Shown here: one piece after another, positions 1 to 5,938 of the stretch | Layout: each line of letters opens with the position of its first letter | How positions within the stretch are numbered: the stretch's first letter is position 1 | Assembly: GCA_002421445.1 (NCBI GenBank) | Contig: DIKB01000126.1 | Span: 750 to 11,646 of the forward strand | Direction of reading: 5' to 3' | Length of the DNA: 10,897 bases | Origin: Dehalococcoidia bacterium UBA5629 | Lineage (GTDB): Bacteria; Chloroflexota; Dehalococcoidia; GIF9; UBA5629 | The notes under the pieces: generated by a model | Databases searched by the model: none | Told to the model about the DNA's origin: nothing | The model's input: only the letters and a program-made list of their open reading frames with translations | Program-made: the position numbers and the translations under genes

Positions 1-36
1 GGCTCAGGATGCGAAATACAGATACGATTTTCAATA

Positions 37-73
37 GCAACAGGAGACCCCTCGGCTACGCTCGGGGTGACAA
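37..73 (-). repeat. Short intergenic hairpin repeat, copy 1
   Basis: Read on the minus strand, this segment aligns along its whole length with 9936-9971. Both start TTGTCA and end TCTCCTG(T/C)TGC. The structure is a 4-bp stem CCCC (67-64) with GGGG (51-48), then opposed GA dinucleotides (63-62 and 53-52), a G-C pair (61 with 54) and a loop CGTAGC. The other copy has TTTC/GAAA in the stem, so three of the four pairs differ on both sides while pairing is kept. Similar hairpins occur between genes in many bacteria, but I cannot name this family. Confidence 0.75.
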
Positions 74-102
74 CGAGCAAACACACGGAGTGACACGTCC
101 CG

Positions 103-143
103 GTTCTTCGAGTAATTGCGATAGCAAATAGTATCGAGAAGAC
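103..143 (+). repeat. Long intergenic hairpin repeat, unit 1
   Basis: The unit folds as a 5-bp outer stem TCTTC (105-109) with GAAGA (138-142), opposed GA dinucleotides (110-111 and 136-137), a G-C pair (112 with 135), then an inner stem TTGC (116-119) with GCAA (124-127) around a GATA loop. It shares GTTC, CGAGTA and TATCGAG blocks with the reverse complement of 156-195, while the outer stem sequence differs. The tandem-GA core is the same design as in the short repeat at 37-73. Confidence 0.6.
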
Positions 144-155
144 AACCAGTTGCTC

Positions 156-195
156 ATTCGCCTCGATACGCTGCCACGCAGCTACTCGGCGAACG
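156..195 (-). repeat. Long intergenic hairpin repeat, unit 2 (inverted)
   Basis: This is an inverted partner of 103-143. The outer stem is TTCGCC (157-162) with GGCGAA (188-193). Read on the minus strand it carries the same GA/GA opposition (187-186 and 164-163) and G-C pair (185 with 165). The inner stem is GCTGC (170-174) with GCAGC (178-182) around a 3-base loop. Where unit 1 has TT/AA in the outer stem, this unit has GC/GC, so pairing is kept. Because the units face each other, 103-195 could also fold as one large imperfect inverted repeat. The stop codon of the doubtful ORF at 182-367 lies inside this unit. Confidence 0.6.
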
Positions 196-367
196 TGCAC
201 TCAGGTTGCATGGAATCGGGTATAATAGATGCATGCAGATGGATGTGGTGATTGTAGCCTTCCAATCGATACCGGCTGCGCTCTATGTCTTCAGCCTCTT
301 TTTTCCATTCCCGGCATAGGGCACATGCATGAACATGGGAGGTTATAAGAATTCCCGTTCCGGCCAA
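182..367 (-). CDS. Possible small Cys/His-rich protein (doubtful)
   Basis: I do not recognise this ORF. From a TTG start at 367 it would give 61 residues. The start lies inside the pcm 3' end in another frame (25-base overlap) and follows a purine-rich GGGGAAG at usable spacing. The predicted peptide has a CALC pair (CxxC), an acidic/basic helix-like stretch around REWKKEAEDIERSRYR, and a histidine cluster NHHIHLH, a pattern that could bind a metal. Against it: no ATG start, no homologue I can name, and the last residues and stop lie inside an intergenic repeat unit. It could equally be a chance ORF or a decayed gene. Confidence 0.28.
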   Translation of the reverse strand: MAGTGILITSHVHACALCREWKKEAEDIERSRYRLEGYNHHIHLHASIIPDSMQPECTFAE

Positions 368-990
368 GCATCTTCCCCGATGAGAGGAACAAAACGGCAA
401 CCACCAAGGTATTCGGTCTTGTTTTCATCGATACCCCTGGTCACCTTCACCAGATCCTGTTCCCATCGTGAGCCCACCGGCATCACCAGCCTTCCGCCAA
501 CAACAAGCTGTTTTAGCAACGAATCCGGTACACGGGGGGCAGCGGCAGTCACAATGATGGCATCATAAGGGGAACCTTCCTCCCACCCCAACTCCTTGCC
601 AGCTTCGATGAGACTGATGTTTCGATAATCCAGCTCACCAAGAATTTGTTGAGATGACTCCCGTAATTGAGGGATCCGTTCGGTACTGACGACATGCTTC
701 GCCAGCAAAGAGAGAATTGCCGTTTGATACCCGCTACCAGTGCCGATCTCCAGCACCCTCTCATCCCCATGCAGATCGAGAGCCTGAGTCATCAGCGCAA
801 CCATCAACGGTTGGGAGATTGTTTGACCATACCCGATAGTTAACGGGCGATCGTCATAGGCTGCAGAGTATAAATCCACAAGAACGAAACGTTCGCGAGG
901 AACCTGCATAATCGCTTCAATAACACGCTTATCGCTTACTTCTCGATTTAGCTGCGCCTGAAACTCATCACGAGCCCGATTCAGCCCCAT
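343..990 (-). CDS. pcm: Protein-L-isoaspartate O-methyltransferase
   Basis: This is a cytoplasmic repair enzyme that methylates isoaspartyl residues in damaged proteins with S-adenosylmethionine, so that they can revert to aspartate. The 215-residue product has the normal bacterial PIMT length. It shows YDDRPLTIGYGQTISQP (residues 45-61), typical of the substrate-binding part, then SAM motif I VLEIGTGSGYQTA (79-91), an acidic VSTER after strand 2 (101-105), DAIIVTAAAP (143-152), and the closing GGRLVMPVG (165-173). The ATG at 990 is preceded by GAGGGGG at about 7 bases, supporting this start. It lies 23 bases after a small membrane-protein gene and follows the Xer-like gene, so it is probably the last gene of a three-gene transcript. 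No clear hairpin terminator follows. Instead there is a repeat-rich gap. Confidence 0.95.
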   Translation of the reverse strand: MGLNRARDEFQAQLNREVSDKRVIEAIMQVPRERFVLVDLYSAAYDDRPLTIGYGQTISQPLMVALMTQALDLHGDERVLEIGTGSGYQTAILSLLAKHVVSTERIPQLRESSQQILGELDYRNISLIEAGKELGWEEGSPYDAIIVTAAAPRVPDSLLKQLVVGGRLVMPVGSRWEQDLVKVTRGIDENKTEYLGGCRFVPLIGEDAWPEREFL

Positions 991-1013
991 GGGAAAGCCC
1001 CCTCAGGAGTCTG

Positions 1014-1262
1014 TTACTGAATAAAGAATGTCAATGCGAATAGAAGAACAATCAATGCGCCTGCAATAATCGCAATATTTCTCAAATCGATCGCAATATA
1101 CTTATATCGATTCTCCGCTGATATAGTCTGTGCACCAACAGCCGCCGTTTTCGCAACTCGATCGCTGGCAACAGGAGCGCCAACGGGTTTATTGCCGGCA
1201 ACGTTCTGCTGTATATTTCTCGCTCTCTGGAACTTCGCCTTAGAATGCTTGGGTTTTGACAT
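1014..1262 (-). CDS. Small basic protein with one C-terminal membrane helix
   Basis: I cannot give a function. The 82-residue product begins with a lysine/arginine-rich tail (MSKPKHSKAKFQRAR), continues with a low-complexity Ala/Val/Pro-rich linker, and ends in one hydrophobic segment (about residues 62-81, INIAIIAG-like then LIVLLFALTFF) preceded by YKYIAIDLRN. This predicts a tail-anchored protein with the basic part in the cytoplasm. I chose the ATG at 1262 because GGAG sits 6 bases upstream; a TTG at 1286 in the same frame would add eight residues but lacks such a site. The gene lies 32 bases after the Xer-like gene and 23 bases before pcm, on the same strand. Small proteins of this build feel familiar from Chloroflexota genomes, but that is memory, not evidence. 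Confidence 0.75.
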   Translation of the reverse strand: MSKPKHSKAKFQRARNIQQNVAGNKPVGAPVASDRVAKTAAVGAQTISAENRYKYIAIDLRNIAIIAGALIVLLFALTFFIQ

Positions 1263-1294
1263 TTCTCTCTCCGTCAATATTCTCAATATAAACG

Positions 1295-2164
1295 CTACAA
1301 ATTTTTATATGCCTTTGTCGTCGAAATATGGGCATGCCCCAGCAGCTCTTTAACCGCCTGCAGGTCTGCACCATTATGTAATCTATGCACAGCGAAACTG
1401 TGTCTCAGGCTGCGCGGTGTAACTTTATCACCAAGACCGGACTTGTGAGCATAGCCCCTCATAATCTGCCAGAAACCCTGACGGGTCAGCCTCTCTCCCC
1501 GCTGGTTGAGAATCAATGCATTCTCTTTATCGTTGACCGCGAGTTGAGGGCGAGCAATACGAAGATATTCACGCAATAAATTTACAATAGATCCTTCGAT
1601 AGGGATATATCGCGAATGCAGTCTGGTGCCAGGACAATGTACCACATTGGAGCTGAAATCCACATGCTCAATATTGAGACCCACAAGTTCGCTGACGCGC
1701 AATCCCGTCGCATACAGCAACTCCAGCATCATCCTATCCCGTTTTGCATCGGCAGAGGTGCCCTTCGCCGGCGCTTCAAGCAAGAGCTTTACTTCGGTTA
1801 TCGATAGTGACTGCGGAGTTCGCTTGGTAACCTGGGGAGACGGCAATACTTCTGAAAGATCAGCCCTTACCTTACCCCTGGCTTCCAAAAATTTGATAAA
1901 GGATTTGGCAGCAGCGATCTTTCTTGCCATTGTTGATATAGTATATTTTCTCTCCCTGAGGTCATTGAGATAACCGGACAGCACCTCATCATTCATCTGA
2001 ATATCCTGAGTCTGCTGACTGCCTCGAGACTTGGCATACGTCGATAGCTGACGTATATCGCTCTCATACGCTGCCAGAGTGTTTTTTGAGTGTTTCTTCT
2101 CGACAGTTAGATAATCAAGAAAAGATTGCATTTCCGTATTCATATGAACAGGATATTTTAACAT
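1295..2164 (-). CDS. Xer-family tyrosine recombinase, variant active site
   Basis: The protein has 289 residues in the XerC/XerD layout: an N-terminal SAM-like core-binding domain (about 12-95; FLDYLTVEKKHSKNTLAAYE) and a catalytic domain (about 118-286). Visible catalytic positions are Arg156 (ATGLRVSEL), Arg254 (RSLRHSFAVH), His277 (LLGHAH) and the nucleophile Tyr286 (STTKAY). Two usual residues differ: the beta-hairpin lysine of the GKGxKxR motif aligns with Thr180, and the His of HxxR is Arg251. The protein stops three residues after Tyr286, without the usual C-terminal tail of XerC/D. The start is uncertain. ATGs at 2164, 2143 and 2131 are all in frame, and none has a good ribosome-binding site; MQSFLDYL at 2131 matches where Xer proteins usually begin. 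Chromosome-dimer resolution is the default guess, but the altered residues make that uncertain. Confidence 0.85.
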   Translation of the reverse strand: MLKYPVHMNTEMQSFLDYLTVEKKHSKNTLAAYESDIRQLSTYAKSRGSQQTQDIQMNDEVLSGYLNDLRERKYTISTMARKIAAAKSFIKFLEARGKVRADLSEVLPSPQVTKRTPQSLSITEVKLLLEAPAKGTSADAKRDRMMLELLYATGLRVSELVGLNIEHVDFSSNVVHCPGTRLHSRYIPIEGSIVNLLREYLRIARPQLAVNDKENALILNQRGERLTRQGFWQIMRGYAHKSGLGDKVTPRSLRHSFAVHRLHNGADLQAVKELLGHAHISTTKAYKNL

Positions 2165-2252
2165 AAAATATTTTTAATACAACAGCACAGATACAAAACA
2201 GCTAAAAATTCTTTGGTTTCACAATAATCCAATGCTACAATAAGCCATTATA
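2165..2252. promoter_or_regulatory. Divergent promoter region, xer-like / uvrC
   Basis: This AT-rich 88-base spacer separates the minus-strand xer-like cluster from plus-strand uvrC. The uvrC promoter is described separately. For the minus strand, TATAAT (2252-2247) with a weak TTTCGA (2274-2269) 16 bases upstream is a possible promoter that would overlap the uvrC start and leave a leader of about 75 bases. That minus-strand assignment is weak. Confidence 0.4.
2213..2241 (+). promoter_or_regulatory. uvrC promoter (sigma70-like)
   Basis: TTGGTT (2213-2218, three of six consensus bases) and TACAAT (2236-2241, five of six) are 17 bases apart. The expected transcription start, about 7 bases past the -10 box, falls near 2248, only about 5 bases before the uvrC ATG at 2253. 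No Shine-Dalgarno sequence precedes that ATG, which agrees with a leaderless or nearly leaderless transcript. Confidence 0.55.
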
Positions 2253-4082
2253 ATGATACAGGAACGCATCGAAACGCAACTCAATACGCTGCCGTCATCG
2301 CCCGGCGTCTATCTATTCAAGGACGCGCAGGACACTGTAATCTATGTCGGCAAAGCAGTCAGCCTCACCAATAGGGTCCGATCGTACTTCAGCCCCCCAT
2401 CAGCAAATACCGATCCAACAAACTCACTGAAACAGCAGCGGCTGATACCACAGATACATGACATCGATTTCATTATCACGGATACGGAGCAGGAAGCGCT
2501 TATTCTGGAAAACACGTTAATCAAAAAATACCATCCGAGATACAACGTGCGGCTTAAGGATGGAAAAACCTATCCCTATCTGAAAATCGACATGCAGAAC
2601 GATTGGCCGTCAATTCGTGTCACACGAAGCTATACCAAAGACGGCAGCCGATACTTCGGGCCATTTGCCAGTGCTTCGCTATTGCGTAAAACGATCAAGA
2701 CAATAAAACGGATATTTCCTTTCCGATCCTGCCATAAAACGCTGACCGGGAAATCATCGCCACCGTGTTTGCAATATCACATGCACCGATGCCTGGGGCC
2801 ATGCGCCGGTAACGTTAGCATGGAAGAATATGCCGATGTTATCAAACAAGTTATCCTGTTCCTGGAAGGAAAACAGGAGATCGTCCTCAAGGAACTAAAA
2901 CAGAAAATGAAAGCAGCGTCGCAGAGTCTTCACTACGAAAAGGCGGCGCTGTATCGCGACCAGATCGAAGCTGTTGAAAACATCATTGAAGGACAGAAAA
3001 ATGCTACCATCGTCAAAGGTGAGCAGGATGTAATCGCCTTTGTGCAAAATAACGACATCGCTTATTTTGAAATATTCTTTATTCGCAATAATAAAATCAC
3101 CGGACGTGATTTTATTGTGCTCGACGGGGTCAGAGACGAGGAGCAGGGAAAGGTGATGACGGCATTTGTTAAGCTCTACTATAGTTCGGCTCCCGCCATT
3201 CCACCGAACATTCTGCTCCAGTACCCCCTCGATGAGCCGGATATCATTGTTGAATGGTTGTCAAAATTGCGGGAGGCATCTGTCAGTTTATCAGTGCCGC
3301 ATCGGGGCGCAAAGAAGCAACTGATGGACATGGTTGCCGAAAATGCCCGGCAGGGATTCGAGCTGTACCAGCTTAAAAAATCAATGAGCCTTGAAACAAT
3401 GGATACTTTAACAAATCTGCGTGAGCTGCTCTCACTGAAGGACATGCCGGCACGGATAGAAGGCTACGATATATCCACCATTCAGGGCGCTTATTCCGTC
3501 GGCAGCATGGTCGTCTTCCAGAAGGGAGTGCCCAGGCCGCAGGAGTATCGGCGCTTCAAGATAAAGACAGTTCTAGGGCTTGATGATTTCAGCATGCTTC
3601 AGGAAGTAGTACGGCGGCGTTTTGAAAAATACCTGGCTCAAGATAAAAAATGGAACACTCCGCCAGAACTCATTCTGATCGATGGAGGAAAGGGACAGCT
3701 GCATGCCGTCTGCAAAGTACTCAATGATCTGAATGTGAACACAATACCCATAATCGGTCTGGCAAAGGAGCGGGAGGAAGTTTTCGTGCCTGATAAATCG
3801 GCACCGCTCAACATACCGCAAACGTCAAAAGCCCTGCATCTGCTGGAAAGAGTACGGGATGAGGCACATCGCTTCGCCATCGGCTATCATCGATCGCTAC
3901 GGCATAAGGGAGCAACGACATCGAAGCTGGACGAAGTGCCGGGCATCGGACCCAAACGTAAAAAGGCGTTGCTGAAGGCACTCGGCTCCGTGAGCAATAT
4001 TCGGGTAGCTGCAATAGAGGACATAGCGAAAGTGGAGGGGATGAACGAGAAACTGGCCCGGACAATTAAGGAATCTTTATAA
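2253..4082 (+). CDS. uvrC: Excinuclease ABC subunit C
   Basis: UvrC makes both incisions around a DNA lesion marked by UvrA/UvrB in nucleotide excision repair. At 609 residues it is full length. Domain order: GIY-YIG nuclease (about 13-100; SPGVYLF at 16-22, YVGKA at 31-35, catalytic-type Glu81) for the 3' cut; a Cys cluster at 160, 172, 180 and 184, with the 12-8-4 spacing reported for the iron-sulfur site of E. coli UvrC; a UVR motif (about 215-245) for UvrB contact; an RNase H-like endonuclease with Asp406 (GYDIS) and Asp477 (ILIDGGKGQL) for the 5' cut; and two helix-hairpin-helix motifs (about 558-609; VPGIGPKRKKALL). The start is the only ATG ahead of the GIY-YIG domain and has no ribosome-binding site. 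The 3' end overlaps the convergent hydrolase gene by six bases. No key residue appears to be missing. Confidence 0.97.
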   Translation: MIQERIETQLNTLPSSPGVYLFKDAQDTVIYVGKAVSLTNRVRSYFSPPSANTDPTNSLKQQRLIPQIHDIDFIITDTEQEALILENTLIKKYHPRYNVRLKDGKTYPYLKIDMQNDWPSIRVTRSYTKDGSRYFGPFASASLLRKTIKTIKRIFPFRSCHKTLTGKSSPPCLQYHMHRCLGPCAGNVSMEEYADVIKQVILFLEGKQEIVLKELKQKMKAASQSLHYEKAALYRDQIEAVENIIEGQKNATIVKGEQDVIAFVQNNDIAYFEIFFIRNNKITGRDFIVLDGVRDEEQGKVMTAFVKLYYSSAPAIPPNILLQYPLDEPDIIVEWLSKLREASVSLSVPHRGAKKQLMDMVAENARQGFELYQLKKSMSLETMDTLTNLRELLSLKDMPARIEGYDISTIQGAYSVGSMVVFQKGVPRPQEYRRFKIKTVLGLDDFSMLQEVVRRRFEKYLAQDKKWNTPPELILIDGGKGQLHAVCKVLNDLNVNTIPIIGLAKEREEVFVPDKSAPLNIPQTSKALHLLERVRDEAHRFAIGYHRSLRHKGATTSKLDEVPGIGPKRKKALLKALGSVSNIRVAAIEDIAKVEGMNEKLARTIKESL

Positions 4083-4877
4083 CGAACTTTTTTTGGGTAC
4101 AATACACAGAGCATTCAAATCGAAGGTCATGCCAGCCTTCGATCCGATAACCATCGTGCCCGTTTCCTGAGATAGCCTCGCCGCCAGATCATCGATACCG
4201 GCTCTCCACATAGTCATGCCGAAATGCGTAAGAATTGCAGCTTGTGGTTTTATTTCGGCAATGATCTGTCTGGCATCGGGCAAGGATAGATGATCAATTG
4301 GAGCACCGGACTGCAATCTCACCACATTGATAATGACGACATTGCTCTTATAGTATTGAGCTAATCCCTCAAAATATTTCGTATCGGTAATCCATGAAAA
4401 CTGCTGCCGCGGTGTCCGAAAAACGAATCCGTATGTCTCCGCTCCATGAATATGCCTTACAGGGGTTGTGAAAGAAACATCACCGACGGAATATGATCCT
4501 CCCTCCTCCAGTACCTCAATACGTTCGGGAAAATCACGTAAATAGCTGAACACGGCAGGTTCAGATCCGAGCGCATCACCGGGAGCAAAAACTTCCCCTC
4601 TTTTTTTAAATCCACCATCAGTCATAGCCTCAATCATGACATTAATATCACCCGAATGATCAAGATGTTTATGAGATAAGATAATAGCCGACAGCTTTGC
4701 CGGTGATAGTTTTCTGCGGACGGTATGGACCAGACAACCCGGCCCCGGATCGATCAATATTTCAGTGCCGCCGAGATTCAACCATGCACCTCCGGACGGC
4801 AGCAATTGCCTGGTTACCATGATGCGGGCACCGGCAGTTCCGATGAACGTTATCTGATCAGAAGAAGTAGCAGTCAT
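4077..4877 (-). CDS. Metallo-beta-lactamase-fold hydrolase
   Basis: This 266-residue cytoplasmic protein of the MBL fold binds two metal ions. The motif SHKHLDHSGD gives His69, His71, Asp73 and His74; further candidate ligands are His142/His144 (RHIHGAE), Asp165 (WITDTKYF) and His218 (ILTHFG). An early LIDPGPG (41-47) is typical of RNase Z/PhnP-like branches that cut phosphoesters, and the overall pattern fits the broad Lactamase_B_2 group better than beta-lactamases. The substrate cannot be read from sequence. The gene is convergent with uvrC and divergent from the PncC-NUDIX gene, so probably transcribed alone. No Shine-Dalgarno precedes the ATG, and a TATACT box lies just upstream, suggesting a very short leader. 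Confidence 0.88.
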   Translation of the reverse strand: MTATSSDQITFIGTAGARIMVTRQLLPSGGAWLNLGGTEILIDPGPGCLVHTVRRKLSPAKLSAIILSHKHLDHSGDINVMIEAMTDGGFKKRGEVFAPGDALGSEPAVFSYLRDFPERIEVLEEGGSYSVGDVSFTTPVRHIHGAETYGFVFRTPRQQFSWITDTKYFEGLAQYYKSNVVIINVVRLQSGAPIDHLSLPDARQIIAEIKPQAAILTHFGMTMWRAGIDDLAARLSQETGTMVIGSKAGMTFDLNALCIVPKKSSL

Positions 4878-4927
4878 AGCCCATTAGTATAGCAGGACTA
4901 TAGCCTGTTTATCAGCCTTCTGTTAAA
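4878..4927. promoter_or_regulatory. Divergent promoter region, MBL gene / pncC-nudix
   Basis: Two genes diverge from 50 bases. On the minus strand TATACT (4891-4886) would place transcription start within about two bases of the MBL ATG at 4877; the matching -35 is weak. On the plus strand TATAGC (4899-4904) is a possible -10 box, leaving a leader of about 17 bases without a Shine-Dalgarno sequence ahead of the ATG at 4928. The two boxes almost touch, so polymerase binding on one strand could exclude the other. Confidence 0.4.
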
Positions 4928-5887
4928 ATGAGCAGCAATAGACAATTCGCGGTGAATCGTCATAAAAACATGTCAAAAACGGCAGATCTCGTATTTCAGT
5001 TACTCAGTCAATACTACTCGCTGACAGAGAAACGCCTGACCATATCCACAATAGAATCGGCTACGGGAGGCAGGATCAGCGATCAGTTGACGGATTTGTC
5101 TGGAATTTCTGATTTCTTTCAGGGCAGCATCATCTCATATAGCAACGAGATCAAAACCGGGCTCGTCGGCGTAAACAAACAGACTATTGAAAGTTACGGG
5201 GCTGTGAGCAGACAAACTGCCAGAGAGATGGCAGAAAGCGGCAGAGCAACGCTCAAAACAGATATCTGCGTTTCGGTCACCGGCATCGCCGGCCCGTCCG
5301 GAGCAACGCCGCAAAAGCCCGTAGGACTATTCTTCCTCGGCCTATCAGCCGATCGATTCATCAGAACTCAACAACATCAATTTAAGGGATCACGCGAAGA
5401 AAATAAGCAATTTGCAACGGAAGCCGCGCTGATACTGTTCTCCGACTATATCTCCCAGCGAATTGAGCAATTGAAACCAAACGCCCCGGAGGAAACACAT
5501 ATTGTAACCTGCTTTCTCGAACATGAGGGGAAAATATTGCTCTTGAAACGCAGCCGGGATGTTGGGCAGTACCTGGATAAATGGGCGGTTATCAGCGGAC
5601 ACCTTGAAACAGATGATCTGGAACAGTGCCTGACAGAGATAGTTGAGGAAACCGGCCTCAGCAAAGCTGATATCCGGCTGATCTCCCGCGGCGATAATAT
5701 AGAGATCACGGATGCAACGATCAACCACCTCTGGAATATCCACCCCTTCCGCTTCAACGTAGCAGCATCAAAAGCAATCAAGCTGAATTTCGAACACACG
5801 GAATACCAGTGGATTCTTCCCGAAAAGCTTTCGAAACATGATATTGTGCCCGGATTGCAGGAAGCGTGGAGAAGCGTTACCGGATGA
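4928..5887 (+). CDS. NMN deamidase (PncC/CinA C-terminal) fused to NUDIX domain
   Basis: A 319-residue two-domain protein in one unbroken frame. Residues about 15-183 match the CinA C-terminal domain (nicotinamide mononucleotide deamidase, PncC): IESATGG at 42-48 (usual AESCTGG, Cys replaced by Ala), SYSNEIKTGLVGV at 70-82, GAVSR at 91-95 and TGIAGPSGATPQKPVGL at 118-134. Residues about 189-310 form a NUDIX hydrolase domain with EIVEETGL (237-244), which keeps the metal-binding glutamates. The box is two residues shorter than GX5EX7REUXEEXGU between Gly224 and the REU position, and its Arg is Thr236. WNIHPFRF and EHTEYQWILP follow, as in NUDIX proteins acting on small nucleotides. The N-terminal COG1058 pyrophosphatase domain of full CinA is absent. 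The start is uncertain: ATG at 4970 would begin MSKTADLV, closer to stand-alone PncC. It is followed 51 bases later by yifB. A role in NAD-related recycling is inferred. Confidence 0.9.
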   Translation: MSSNRQFAVNRHKNMSKTADLVFQLLSQYYSLTEKRLTISTIESATGGRISDQLTDLSGISDFFQGSIISYSNEIKTGLVGVNKQTIESYGAVSRQTAREMAESGRATLKTDICVSVTGIAGPSGATPQKPVGLFFLGLSADRFIRTQQHQFKGSREENKQFATEAALILFSDYISQRIEQLKPNAPEETHIVTCFLEHEGKILLLKRSRDVGQYLDKWAVISGHLETDDLEQCLTEIVEETGLSKADIRLISRGDNIEITDATINHLWNIHPFRFNVAASKAIKLNFEHTEYQWILPEKLSKHDIVPGLQEAWRSVTG

Positions 5888-5938
5888 TATGTATGCTTTC
5901 GACTTCCCACTCCGTCATGACAAAGAGGAGTATCGAAC

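Larger units (their letters stand above)
1..181. other. Non-coding stretch with structured repeats
   Basis: I see no credible gene here. The stretch holds one short-family hairpin repeat (37-73), two long-family units facing each other (103-143 and 156-195), and fragments that look like damaged copies. One fragment is at the extreme left edge (1-13, reading on the minus strand like the 5' arm of the short family). Another lies near 83-96, where the minus strand reads TGTCACTCCG, resembling the 5' flank and first arm of the short repeat. A repeat-rich non-coding gap downstream of the pcm cluster is consistent with a region where intergenic elements accumulate. Confidence 0.6.

Noticed and set aside
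1..195. CRISPR array or tRNA in the repeat-rich left end
   Set aside because: The repeats are inverted and unequal with no regular spacers, and no cloverleaf or T-loop sequence is visible.
221..226. Perfect TATAAT on the plus strand
   Set aside because: No -35 box at suitable spacing (the nearest TTGCAT is only 9 bases upstream) and no gene follows on that strand.
1626..1973. 115-codon plus-strand ORF within the xer-like gene
   Set aside because: Antisense shadow of a clear recombinase catalytic domain.
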